Positions 44,953 through 58,654 of a stretch of DNA of 64,000 nucleotides are shown piece after piece. Position 1 is the stretch's first letter, and each line of letters starts with the position of its first letter. The notes beneath the pieces were generated by a model. The model had not been told where the DNA came from, searched no databases, and saw nothing but the letters and a program-made list of their open reading frames with translations. The stretch comes from Perilla frutescens. Its lineage: Eukaryota; Streptophyta; Magnoliopsida; Lamiales; Lamiaceae. The translations under genes were made by a program, and so were the position numbers. The stretch spans positions 47,600,183 to 47,664,182 of the forward strand of contig BRKX01000011.1 of assembly GCA_026008535.1 (NCBI GenBank). Reading direction: 5' to 3'.

Positions 44953-47900
44953 GATTTGGTTCAAATGAGTACCAAACCTTTATGTGAGAACTAGGAACTA
45001 TTTCTAGCCACTGGATCTAACAAATTAAGGGTGGAGATTGAGATTTTGATGCTTTTTTTTAATTCTATCGTTTTTATTTTTATAAGGGTAACATAGATAT
45101 TTTACAAATAGATCCCATAATAATAGGTATAATCATATCAATGTTTATTTTTATTTCCTTTTTCTACTCCCCACTACTATCGTGTGTATCTATATGTTGG
45201 GGATTGTAATTTTTTTATTCTTTATCCAATCATAAGTCCAACAAAACTCATTTATTAATATATATTTTTTTTAATGTTTAATTTATTTATAAAATAGTAG
45301 TACAAATTAGTTTTGTTTAACAACAAATATGCATATGCGGACTTTATTTATTTTTTTCTATTTATTTTAAGTTACGCATAATAGAATAATAAAATTTGTC
45401 AAAAATAAATAAATAAAAAAATGTACAGGTGATTTTTCTTATACTTTTATTATTGATTTTTCATTCTAACTTAAAGTTTCTCATTAAACATATCATTCGC
45501 ACCTAGCTGACGAGCATATTTACGAAAACACAACTTATGAAGCAATGAAATAAAATTAGTACCAAAATCACTGTCCAACGTATATAAATTATTTACTACT
45601 AAAAATTGCGAAAAAAATCATAATAATCACTTAAAAATGGAACTCTTTTGAAATAAGCTATGTATATCTACTAAAAGCACAAAAACACAATCATAATAAA
45701 CTATGAATTGCTTTGAAGCAAACACTTAATTCAAACATAATAAGCTATGAATTGTTATCAAACAACCACTGAATTCAATGAAAATAAGTTCTGAATTTCT
45801 ACTGAACAAACATAAAAATCAACTATGATAATAAACATTTGCGCTTTTCTTACTTAAATGAGGCTAAACTCAGAATGTCCAGCACAAAAGCATAATATCT
45901 ATGATAATAAGCTATTAATTGTAATGAAACAACACCGAAATCCAACATAATAAGCTACGACATGCTATCAAATAATCACGAAAAATCAATCATAATAAGC
46001 TATGAATTTCTACTAAACTAGCACTGAAACTAATCATCATAAGTATTTTGTTTTGTACTTAGACGAGACTAAGCTATGAATATCTACTAAAAAACACAAA
46101 AAAAAAACACTAACGATAAGCTATGAATTGATATGAAAAAAATACCGAAATCAAATATAATAAGATATGAGTTGCTATCAAACAATCACTGAAATCAATC
46201 ATACTAATTTATGAATTTCTACTAAACAAACGCCGAAATTAATCATAATAAGATGGACGTCATCCACATCACTTGTGATACTTCTTCCATTCTTCACTCT
46301 AATTTCGGAGCTCATTTATCACCCAATACACCATATATACATACACAAACTAGTATTCAAATGTAGAAAATGAGAAAAACTCATTTCTTGTACAACACGC
46401 TTATGCTCTTCTCCGTCTCTGAAATTGCATTCACCTTTCGTCGGGGGTTGCTCTACTTTTGAGTTTTGGATAAATATATTCATTAATATATATCTTCCTC
46501 ATGTGTTGTCATCATTGATCATTAAGGTTGCCTCGTCTCTACCTCTGTCAGTTTCCCTCTTTGTCACCATTGGCGACATTTTCTGATTTCTTCTGTTTCT
46601 CTTGGTTAATTCTATATTGTTGGTGAAATAATAAGAAATATGCATAACCTATAAAACCAAACTAGTTAAAAAAAACCTTTTAAGCGTCAAAATTCCAATC
46701 AACACAACAAAAATAACATCAAAACCAAAAATTTTAAAGCGTCAAATTCCAATCAACACAACGAAAATAACATCAAAACCAAAATTTTAAAGCGTCAAAA
46801 TTATTATAAGCATTTTAAATAAGCCACAAATCTCTACTAATTAAGCACCAAATGCACTCATAGAAAGCATTTATGTGTTCTGTCTACTAATCACTTAAAT
46901 CTTAAACATTTTACATAAGCTACGAATTCATATTAATCAAGCACCAAATTCACTAATAATAAACATTTGCGTTTTCTTTATATAAAATATCAAAATTATT
47001 TTAATCATTTTAAATTAGCAACAAATCCCAGCTAATCTAGCACCAGATTCATTGATAGAAAACATTTATGTGTTCTCTACTAAGCACCAATTAAATAAAT
47101 ATTATAAGAACGCACTATTAGATGCATTTAAACTCCACAAGCAATAAAAAATCGGAATAATAGCAAACTCCCTCTCGTTTGTTCTTTTTGCAGCCTCTCC
47201 AATATACCAATGGATAGAATCCTCCTCGCTTCCGTCACATCAATATGAGTGGAAACATTTTATGTCTCACCTCTTTTTTGCTTGCTAGATCCTGTACTCA
47301 TCATACAATGCAACAAACCATATTATTCCATATAATAAGGTATAGAAAAAAAAAACAGCAACAAAAATATGCTTCACCACCATATATTTCTATGTAATAA
47401 GCTACAAAATAATAAAAAAAAGCAACAAAAAGGAAGTTCACACCTCATTCACTAATGCAGTATTCAAAGTATTAAAAATATGCTTAATAAGCTATTAACT
47501 CTAACAGAAGTAGCAACAAAATCCATACATGAATACTCACATACAAATTATAATTTTTTCAGCAATAAACACAATCTTTCAACTTTCAATTGGCACACTA
47601 ATTAAATTTGGAAATTAATAGGTCACAAAAATATATATTTCTTTCATAGCTGCTACAAAGTATAAAAAATATGCGTAACAAGCTACAATCTTTCAATCCT
47701 CAATTCGCACGCCACCTTCAATAATGCAGCATTCAAAGTATAAAAAAATATGGGTAATAAGCTACAAACTATAACAACAGTAGTAAGAAAAATGAAGTGT
47801 ACGCCTCCTTCACTAATGCAACATTCAAAGTATTTAAAATATGCTTAATAAGCTATTAACTCTAACAAAATTAGCAACAAAATTCAAACATGAATACTCA

Positions 47901-48880
47901 CATACAAATTATAATTTTTTCAGCAACAAATACAATCTTTCAACCCTCAAATGGCACACTAATTAAATCTGGAAATTAATAGGACACAAAAATATATATT
48001 TCTTTCATAGCTGCTACAAAGTATAAAAAAATGCGTACTAAGTTATAAAAATATGCGTAACTAGCTATAATCTTTCAACCCTCAATTAGCACGCCACCTT
48101 CAATAATGCAGTCAAAGTATAAAAAAATATACGTAATAAGCTATAAAGTATAATAAAAGTAGCAACAAAATCGAAAAATGAAACTACCATACAAAATATA
48201 ATTTTTTAGCAACAAACACAATCTTTCCCCCTCAATTGGCACACCAATTAAATCTGAAAATTATTACGACACAAACACAATCTTTCAACCTCAATCGTTC
48301 ATTCATGCATTTAACCAAACACGTGGGTTACAATATTTGTAGGTACACATCAATGGAATCTTTAACATAGTTTCTAATGAGGGTTTGATTTTTTCAGAAG
48401 CTATTCTATACAAGATTTCAACACACATTCGAAAACCACCAAAAAAATTCATCTATTACCTTGTTTGCATCTCACCATTGAAACTGGGCAAACTTGCGGT
48501 AGTGATAGAAGCTGTCGAACTTGCCAGAACTAGCGACGGCGGCGATCGATTTCTCTTTGTAGCGCTGCTTTTCTCAGAAGAAGACAATGAATGAAAGTGA
48601 TTCCTAATTCTAGGTTTCTTGATCGCGATTAATCTCGATAAATATTTGGTTGTTGTATCATTTAATGATACGTATCTTATGAATTCCATATATGCTTGTT
48701 TCCTTATAAAAGATTAATGTAGAATTACATTTATGCCATTATTTGTATTATTTTCAATTATATTATTGATTTTAAAGATTTTATGCAATTTAATCTTATC
48801 CATAGATCTAGACAAAATCGAGGGCTAGGATTAGTTCCTAGTTCTCACCTAAAGCCTAATACCCATAATAACCCACCCCT
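44953..48880. mobile_element. ~3.9-kb TIR element bounded by TA tracts
   Basis: The left end ggttcaaatgagtaccaaac, ctttatgtgagaactaggaa, cta after (ta)n (44926-44952) is inverted at the right end (tagttcctagttctcacct, aaagcctaatacccat, acccacccct) before (ta)n 48881-48905. TIR of about 75 bp. Inside: degenerate ~45-bp units around aataagctatgaattkctayc (45640-46260), then units around aagcaccaaatgcactc (46800-47100), then a ~360-bp direct repeat (about 47440-47690 vs 47800-48060). No transposase recognised. A GC-richer patch (48470-48600) may be captured host DNA. Confidence 0.75.
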
Positions 48881-48905
48881 ATATATATATATATATATAT
48901 ATATA

Positions 48906-50114
48906 GGGGTGGGGTTATATAAAAACAACCCCTTGTGTGAGAAATGAGAACACGTCTCACACCACACATCTATAAAAAACCAAAGGTCCAGATTTGCTGA
49001 AAAAGGCGGTGATAATTCTGTAATATCTGGAAAAAAAATTCGCGCAGGGGTATTAACGTAATTTGGTAATTCTTATAAAAATCGCGGAGGATTTGATAAC
49101 AGATCGTTATGTTAATGAAGTATTATCATCATGCTAACGAAGTATTATCATCATGCTAACGAAACATTATAGTTATGCTAATTAAAGTTTTCAAATATTA
49201 TTAGCGAAAAAATATTCTAAATATTAATTATAAACCTAATTTGATTTAATAAACCCTAATTAAATGAAAAAAAATCATAATTGGATGAAATAAACCTAAT
49301 TAGATGAAATAAACATTGATTGGATGTGGTAAACCATAAATGAGTTGGAACAAATCATAATAATAATAATATATTTGTACTACGTTAGCATTATGGTTTT
49401 GCTTCGTCAGCATTGCGAATACACTATGTTAGCATATGACAATACTCTGTCAACATATTTTATAAACCATAATTGGATGGGATAAATCATAATAATCAAT
49501 TAAGAACTATAAACAAAAAATTAAATTTAAAAAAAATAATGATAATTAGATGGAATAAACCATAATCGAGATTAAATAAATCATAATTGAGATGTAATAA
49601 ACCCTAATAAATTTATACTGCGCTAGCATTATGATATTTCTTTGTTAGCACAACGAATACATTATGTTAGCATATGACAAATGCTTCGTTAGCATACGTT
49701 ATCATATGTTATCATAATGCTGATGAAGAATTATTATATGCTAACGAAAGTATTTACAACATGGGCACGCGTAAAAAAAATTCTTTTTTATTTTTCGTTC
49801 ATATTTTTTCATCTAAACATAGCTTTTCGACATCTTAAATGAAAGAGCATGAAGAGAGCTTTAATTTGATATATATTTTTTTGTATATTAGATTAAAAAT
49901 GACCAAGTTATGGTCGGTTAAAATTTTTAAGATTTTTTTTAAATTGCTGACATCATCATTTTTAATGGGTTTGAACGAAAATAGCCCTCCTTCCTTTATT
50001 TTTTGCCCTATTATTTACGAAATTGACACCTTAAATCTCAACCATTGGATCATTAAATTGGATGGTGTAAGATGGGTTCTCATTTCTCACACCAACAAAG
50101 TGTTCTCATATGAT

Positions 50115-50116
<2 letters not shown>
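48906..50116. mobile_element. ~1.2-kb TIR element bounded by TA tracts
   Basis: Shares its left TA tract with the preceding element. Left end: ggggtggggttatataaaaa, then cttgtgtgagaaatgagaac. Right end (inverted): gttctcatttctcacaccaa, gttctcatatgatcc before (ta)n 50117-50150. The interior iterates short words such as gctaacgaagtattatcatc, ttagcattatg and ataaaccataattggatg. No coding sequence recognised. Confidence 0.75.
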
Positions 50117-50150
<34 letters not shown>

Positions 50151-50163
<13 letters not shown>

Positions 50164-50697
50164 GCCCTATAATGTACCAAACATTAATCTATACATGAGC
50201 TTTAATTTTTTTATGCTAATGTAGGACAAAGGCGAGGTCTCTAGTAATTCAATTTATATTTTCATGTACGTTGAAGTGATGAAATTTTCATGATTTTACT
50301 TTATATCTAATGAAATAAACTATCTAGGTTAACATTGATTTTTTATTTTATTTTATTAAGAAATGGTTGACAAGCGTTAATTTGATGTCCAACATATTTG
50401 TAGTTCACATCAAAATATATAGTACGTATTTTATTACATATTTCGATTATTGAATTATCCATACGTGTATCATTAAGAAGTTTATAATTATTAATAATTA
50501 TCTACACAACCAATATTGCTGGAAGCGCGCGAATATTAAGATTACTGGTACAAATCTATGAAATACAAGAATGAATTCCACTCAACATCATCCTGCTCAG
50601 CGTGTTCAATTCTGCTACGCTAATCTTATGAGACAAAATTGGTAACCATTAGCATTCTCAAATCAAACATATTAATGCTAAAAGTAACATTTTCAAC
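50151..50697. other. TIC110 3' flank
   Basis: AT-rich sequence downstream of the TIC110 stop codon. The proximal ~150 bases would be the 3' UTR. No clear AATAAA was found within 200 nt, and no other gene seen. Confidence 0.5.
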
Positions 50698-53600
50698 TCA
50701 AAATACGAACTCTTCTTGCTCCGGTGCTCCATTTGGCAATCCTTTATCTTTCACAGCTCGTAAGGCTTCGGCTGCTGAGTCGCTGATGTTCAGTAGATAC
50801 TGTACTCTGGCTACTTTTTCAGCTGCCTGATCACTCTTCAGGTACACGAGGAACAGGTCGGCCAGCTCCTCAGGCACCTCCCATGACAACGGGGTTGATG
50901 GTACAGCCTTGTCGCAGGCTAGCAAGTCATTCAGGGAATTAACCTACATCAAGAAGATAGAAATGCAATTGAGGCAACATTTTTGTTTCAAGACTCTTGT
51001 AGAATGTAACGAAACTTGTAGCACTCACCACTCCTTGATGATTTCTCTGTCGTAGCAGCGCCACTGCTTGAAGTAGAGAATTTGATAGTCTAGTCTGAGC
51101 AAGTTCATGCACAACTTGTTTGGCCTTCTTAGCATTAATGTTGAGATCTTTTGGTATTTTCTCATACACTTCCTCTGCATCAAATTCTCCAGTACCGGAT
51201 GAGAAAATGTCATCAATAGTCTTTTTGAAGAGATTCTCTCGTAAACTTCCAGTAATCATGTTGTCTACATCAACTCCATTTTCTTTCAGTTCTCTAATTT
51301 CCTTTAAGCTTAGCCTTCCCCGGCCAGCTGCAGTTTCAAGGGCTGCTGACAATTTTGATGTGGTTATACTTTTTATGATTTTTTCTGCATACTGAGACGG
51401 CAACCCAACATTCTTCTGCAGCGCATTCAGTTGCTCAATCCTACTTTTGGTCAATTGTCCATCAGCCAAAATAACCTCAGCTTCCTGTCTGAAAGCCTGT
51501 TCAGCTAAACTCCTATGAACTTCAACAATCTCCGTGTCGGTCAAACCAAGTATCCCACCAAGTTGGTTTAACAAAACAAACTCCGAATCATCCTTCTTCG
51601 TAGTGATCTGAGCTCCAAAAGGAATCCTGGTAACTTCACCTGTCAGACAAAACATTAGGTATGTTTTGTAAAGGTCAGTTCTATCCCTTTCAGGAAGGTC
51701 GTCTCTAAGATTTATCTCCTTCTGGCTAGGTTTTCCAGTACTGTCCTTGCTTGGTCGTGCTTTTCGGAGCGATTGCAAGGATACCCATTCCTCGTCATCC
51801 TCTGTTTGTGGCTCTTCCTTTGTGGCTGGCTCTTCAGGTGGTGGACTATCAGCAGACTCCCCTTTGATATCTGCAACCAATTCAGTGACAACCAAACTAT
51901 TGAAAGCTATCATCTTTTTTAGTTCTTTTGCAGACTCAGTCCGGCTACCAGCAGCCCTTGCACGTTGAATGTAGTTGATGAAAATCCTACGGACCTGAAC
52001 ATATTCAATTAAAAGAAACCACATCACAAACACTCACATGCATGTTTCAGACTCAGAAATCTTTGAGAAAACAGCATCATGCTCCCAAAAATAATTAGCA
52101 AAACCAAGGTTCGTGGATACTTACTGCTTTACTAGCAATAGAAATTGCAACCTCCCTAGTCAAGCGTAAACCAAAGGCAGCTTTCCTGACTGCCTTCTTA
52201 ATCTCTGCATCATATCCATCTATACCAGAAGCAATTGCCTCCTTGACAACCTGTAAAATAAAAAATTGAAACCATGAATAAAAGCACACAATTATGACAT
52301 CCAAGGATTGGCAATCATGCGATGGTAACCCTATTGACTCGAAGAATTAGGACACCAAAGCATCCCTGGTCTAAATTACTTAACGAGAATGTTTAAAAAG
52401 TTCAAAACTAAAAAATATTAAGGAGGCTTAGTGTCAACTATGTCCAGCTGTAAATCATCTACAGGAGAGCTTATGTGAATAACTCAGAATAGTTAACCCT
52501 GTAGGTTATTTATTGAGCTTCTGAAATGTATATGCACAGATAGCAGCATATCCCTCCTACAAAATCAGTAATTGTTTGGAGCCATACTAAGTATTAAAGT
52601 CCTGAAATCATGTAAATTTATTTTTGCCATACAAATACTGAAAATCCGCAGCAGCGAAAAGAACAGCCTCAGAAAAAGAAAGCCCTGATAGTTCCCCAGC
52701 GGCAGAAGATTAACAACCAGAATAGTACGAAATTGTATCAAGTCCGCCACATTCTAACCAAAAGAAAGTTGAAGGATAAGACCGAACAGAAATTACCTTC
52801 TCAAACACACCGCCACAGATATCTGCATGAGCTGCTTCGACTGTTTGCTTTGGAATGCAGAACATAATCCGTATCTGATCCAAAGTTTTCACATCCTCAT
52901 CACTGAGTTCACCTTTATCAGCTACCAGTAGCTGAAGTTTTCTCCGATAAATTTCTGAAGGAAAAGAGGATAAATTCTTTCAAAAGCAGATTGTCAATCA
53001 AGAAATGATAAGTAGTAGTATTTTATACTTACATGTATGTCATGACAATTAGCAAATTAGATATAATATGAGAAACTAAACTATAATACATTTTATTAAT
53101 AAAGCTCAATATAATTAAAAAATAAAACCTTCATGAATCTCTATGGCCTTCTCTGCATCAAAGTGTAGCTTTTCACATAGATTCTGAAGATAGGCAGCTT
53201 TACTATCCGCTTCAATCAGTTCACCACTAGATACAGCCTCCTGAAGACTTCTACGATAAACTTTAGATGTAACTTCTAGAGCTACTGACTCTGCTTCTCG
53301 TCTCCCTAAACCAAATACGTTCCTCAATTGATTCAGTGCAGCAAGCTATAAAAAGAGCAAAAGAGATGAGGTCAATAGACATGTAAATGAATATAAACAA
53401 AAATGCTTATAGTAAATACAATGTTCATACAGTTTGTTCAGTCTTATTCTCAATAAATTTATATTCCGTTCTCATCTTTTCAATCTTTAGGCTCTTTCCT
53501 CTATTCAAAAATCAAAAGACGCGTGCAGCTATCATGTTACATGAAAGTATAGTTCACAATGCTTTGAAATAATTTAATGTGCACCTTTTCCTCTTCCATG

Positions 53601-56600
53601 CGACCTCCTGATAAAGCATCTGTCACATATGCTCTGTATAGAAGCTTCAAGTCATCCATCTTTCGGTCACCATCATATTCCCCACCTGAACCAAAACTTT
53701 AGATAGGTAAAAGACTATATATGACAAGATTGAACAAAAGGATTATCAATAAAGCATATCAAGTTATGGAAAACAGAACATGATTAAAGCACAAATCAAC
53801 AGCATTGAAAAGGAAGAAATGAAAATTTGCTTAGACAAACCTATTAAAGATACAGCACCAACGCCGCGGGCAAAGCGACTGGCATCAGGATGGTTCTTAA
53901 GTGAGAGCAACTTATTATTAAAAGCTAGTATCTTATCAAGCTCCTCAATCACAGGTTTCCTGATAAATATGCACAATCAGTTAGTAACACGCATCTAAAA
54001 TGTTTGGGTAAATAACCAATCATCAATAATATTTAGCAATTGGTGAGATGAGGAAGATTATAGTTACACAACCAAGAGATGAGGAAGATTAGAAATTTCA
54101 ACAGAGGTTTCGCTCTTATCTCAAGAATTTGAACTGGACTTGACACGGAATCACACGCTAGCCACAACAATATTGTGAACTTTTCATGCTACATGTTTGC
54201 CAATCTCTTTTGCATTAAATAAATTTCTCAGAGCCAATAAATATTGCAGATTGCTAGAGTTTCAAGTATATAATATTGTTCATACACTGCTTTAGTTCTG
54301 GACTTCAATACACTGAGAGCTGCTGAAATACTTTGCTCCACGAGCTTTCTTGTATGCTCCCTAAACATGTCTTCAGCAAGCTACAAAACAGAAGAAAACG
54401 CAAATAGTGATATAACAAATATATACATCATGCTTGACTTATAATTTACATAACACTGTGATATGTTAAATATAGAATATTCTCCATATCATTGCTCGCC
54501 TGTCAGTCTTTTGCATGCATGATAAAGAATTTGGCATGGCATTAAAGATATTGATAATGGCACCATAGAAGTACCTGATCAGATAATCGATAGAGAAGTT
54601 GTGCTTCCCTGAGGCTGATCAGCTGACTCACATCAACATCTAGAAAAAAATTAAAGCCATATTTATGATGCTTTCCTATCAACTTAGCACTTATTCTTCA
54701 AGTATGTAATGCAACTAAAAAGTAAAAAAGGAAGAACCAAGTGTAAGACGATAAAAAAGCTATAAGAGATCGCGGCATGGTGAAATGATAAAGGTGATAA
54801 CTTATGCATAGAACTACCCAAATGCATAGGATTTACAAACCGGGCATCATTTTCAGAACGGCTTAAGTATCCACAAAGTCATTGCATGGCTTTGCGAGAT
54901 GCTTCTTATTGCAATATTCAATTCAGCATAGTGCAGAAACTTGAAAAAAATCAAGATACTATATAGGGGAAGCAGAATTGAAACCAGTTAAAACTAGAAG
55001 AAAAGTATCAGAGTATAGCAGAAACTAAAAAAACTTTTTTTTCGAATCAGAATTTTGACAGTTTCAGATGTTTGTGAACCCAACAGCGTGCTACCTTGGG
55101 AAATTGGTGCAAGCTTGAAGGCATACAATCTTTGAGCATTGTCACGGACAGCAACCTCTACCTGATAGACAAGAGGCAATTAAAGGCTATAGGAAACCAA
55201 ATTAAACTTCATATTAACATACAACAAGTCTTAAACTACCATGGTCAATCTAATATGAAACCAAAAAAAAAAGCAATTTATGCGACTGACATAAAAAAAA
55301 TGATCAAGGAAAATAGATATTACCTGAGAATCAGTGACCTTGAACACACGTTTCCAAGGTAACAAGAAACCAGATGCTTCTCCAAAGACAAGATTTGAGA
55401 CATAAACCAGCTTCTGAAATGCCTGCACTGGAAACATTAAAATGGTCAAGCTCCATACCTTGGCAAGTTCAGAGATATCACGATTGATGTCACATTCAAG
55501 AGACTAAAACAACATCATACCCGACGTTGTTCCATATCAGCATCACGATCCCCAGTTTCAAGTCTTTGCCTGAAAATTCGCCTACCAATCTGAGAAAAAA
55601 TTGATTAACATCATGAAAGAACTAATCTCCATTTACTTAATTAAGAATTGGGTAGTAATTGAAAGTTTGAAACAAGCCAAGCTAAGTATTAGGAAGCCCT
55701 AGTTTGGATCGCTTATTATGGAGCCAAGTTCAAGCTTAATTTACAAACATACTAAACGAGTCAAGGCTTATGAGCTTATTCGAGCCTAAATGAATTTTGC
55801 AAATATGTACTTAAATTCAAATATTAATCATTTTCTAAGAAAATAAATTAATGTATCCTTAAAAAAATACAAAACATTGATTTACTAAAATCCATTATTT
55901 ACTCATAAGGTTAATCAGATAAGTATATACTTATCATTAATAAAAGTATAAAAATGTCAGTAACTTATCAAATTAATAATTTTATATTTTTGAGCTAGCT
56001 CAGGAGTATAATAACAAGCTTGTTCACAAGTTCACAAGCCGAATAATGCCAAGCTCAAGCTTATGTTAACGAACTTTAAAAAATCGAGATAAGAATAGCT
56101 AACTAGTAACTCAGCTCACTCACAGCCATAACTAAGCATAAAAGGTTCCAAATAGCATAGATGCAATACTACCTCCATGTGCATGGCCGCTGCATCCGGG
56201 TCATCAATGCCCAGCGAGTTTTTGAATTTAATAATAGTCTCAACTTCATCACCTTTGAGATCTTCATCTCCAGGAGGAAGGACAGCAGATACAAATCTAA
56301 ATAAGCAAATTTTGATCATTAAGTTTTGTATTATTGTATATGCACAAACAGACTAGTTTTTAAGCATCATAATCGGCAAACAGCATTGCTTACTGGCAAT
56401 AAATATCACAAAGCTCCGCATTGAATGCTTCATTCTGTTTGCTAACACCATATCTGGAAGATTTCAGAAGTAAAATATTATAATGGAAGCAAAAACCAGA
56501 AGAATATAATAAAGCTCATAGTGCCCATAGCAACTAAAAAGATATCAAAGAACCGAGCATGGAGACAAGGATGAACAAGAAGGAGAGAATTAACAAAAAG

Positions 56601-57699
56601 GGGGCAGATGATGAATCAACCCCGCCCCCCAAACACGAAGCCTCATCATGCTTTAGCTTGTGTATTTGGCCAAGATCTATATAAGAACTCGTGGATTATC
56701 CACTCTAACGTAGTCCTAGTCCGTTGAGTTTTGATATCAGAATAGTAAAAGGAAACAGAACTGCCTTTTATATCTATTAGTTGGCCTACTCTCATCCAAG
56801 ACAATTATGACAAACTTCTTGGTCTAATACTCATGCCAGAACTCAGTGCTACATCCATATGATTTGGAATAAATAGTCTTCCAATAATTCTTTAATAAAA
56901 GCAAGCTGAGATGACATTGTATCCATTGTTTAGTTACTGATAGTGCTCTGCAGCTACTGGCCTTAAATACTTTCTTGATTGCTGAATTGCTCCTCAGAAC
57001 ACTCTTCATTGACAAGATACCCCAAATAGATTTCACAAGTTACATTAACGAATTACATTATTAAATGGCTTCACCGATATTCAAAACCCATTGCAACAAC
57101 AATTATAGATATCATCAGTTAGCGCATAGAATTAGACAATCAACCATCAAACAACTAACTAACAGATAGAAACGAAAATGGAAATTCAATTACTTTTTCG
57201 CAATGGCATCAACATCTTCCTTCTTGATAGCCGCAGGACCACCAGATTCCACAACATAATTATGCAAGCTAGCCGCCGCAACCTCCGGTACACAGGAATT
57301 CAACGCATAGGCCGCCCCAGCGCCGGCAGCACCAACCGCGACAGCCCCACCAATGGCGACATTTCGGGACCCACCAAGCCGCGACCCGAGGCCGTATCCA
57401 GCAGCAACCGCGGCCGCAAAGATTAGAACGGAGCTGGCAATTCGGACAGGCGGAGACAGGGCATCGACGACGGACTGCACGGCATTGAGCTTCCTTTTGT
57501 CTCCAACTACATCAGGTTTGACCACGGAGGTCGATGATTGGTCCGAAGAACAGCGAATATCGGATATTTTGTAGCTATGACGGCGGAGATGGATTGTAGA
57601 GAGGCGGAGGTGAGTGGTGGTGGATAGAAATGTGGTGAGAAAGGGGGTATTGGGGTGGGGCGAGGAAGGGGCGGTTGTGAGAACAATTGATGGATTCAT
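50698..57699 (-). CDS. TIC110: TIC110, chloroplast inner-envelope import protein
   Basis: Fifteen exons: 57194-57699, 56394-56453, 56173-56296, 55521-55589, 55324-55422, 55095-55161, 54575-54639, 54286-54380, 53841-53959, 53585-53685, 53129-53345, 52797-52954, 52125-52250, 51029-51994 and 50698-50943. All junctions fit GT-AG and phase, giving 1005 residues, close to the family length of about 1000. Residues 1-50 are a Ser/Thr-rich transit peptide. Two membrane helices follow (about 85-104 and 113-133, Ala/Gly-rich). The rest is the helical stromal domain (YGVSKQNEAFNAELCDIYCQ, HMEIGRR, FLLPWKRVFKVTD, DGYDAEIKKAVRKAAFGLRL), with an acidic Pro/Glu linker in exon 14 (PPPEEPATKEEPQTEDDEEW). TIC110 anchors in the inner envelope and gathers stromal chaperones (Hsp93, Cpn60, with Tic40) at the import site. 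No lesion seen. It is usually single-copy and essential. Confidence 0.97.
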
Positions 57700-58654
57700 T
57701 GTGGATTACTGAATTTGCGCCTCTCTACCTCTCTAAATCCCTTCAAATGGTTGAGGGTGGAGGGGAGAGAGAGAGAGTAGAGAGAGAAAAGAGGTGGAAG
57801 GTGAAAGAGGTGTTAAGAGAGAGAAAGCTAAGACGAGCTCATAGGGTTTTAGATACAGAGCAGTGGAGAGTGTAATAGATAGGGGGCGGAGAAGAAGATA
57901 AACTGAAATGAAACCTTCGATCCGACCCCTTTTTTTAATTACGGGTCCCGTTTTCTTCGATCCAAAATGTTATTTTCGGATCAGGATCCGGATCTCATTC
58001 GGCCAGATCACTAAAATGGTGATGGACCTTCTTTTTTTTTTTCTTTTTTCTTTTTTAAGTAGTGACGGACTTATGTTTGAATTTGAGATTTTTTAAGTGT
58101 GTATTTGTTTTTGCAGCAAGAATAATTTGGGATCTAGCATTTATGCTCTTTTGTTTAGTATTAGAAATTTAGAATCGAGTTTCATTTTTAATATATTATT
58201 TAATATGTTTTCAATTATTGCATTTAGAATGAAATATTATTCAGGAATTATGAATTAAATTTAATAAATAATTTATCAAAACTAATAAGAATTAAAATGA
58301 ATACTTTTTTAGTCTTTAAGATTGATAATTTCAATAATTTTCAATAATTGATGATCTAAATTGATAATTTTCATCTTTGGGGTTTCACATTGATAGTTAT
58401 ATCTTTTAATCTCTAAATTGATAACTCCTTTTTTGTGTGCATATTTTTTTTTACATATGGAGTATTTCAATGTATGAATAATAATTTTATAATACAATAC
58501 ATAACTAAAATATATGAGACAATATTTTCCTAGCTCAAACAAAAAAAAAAGGTAACATTTCCCTAACTTTGCTCCATGCTCCCAACCTTCTTTAATGCCC
58601 AATGATCACATGATGTCCTCTATTATGGATCGTGTTACATATTTTTTTCTCATA
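57700..58654. promoter_or_regulatory. TIC110 5' leader and upstream region
   Basis: On the minus strand the bases just upstream of the start are CT-rich (ctctctctctctcccctcc near 57756-57778), a common 5' leader feature of plant housekeeping and plastid-protein genes. No clear TATA box. Beyond about 58000 the sequence is AT-rich and holds no recognised gene. Confidence 0.5.
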
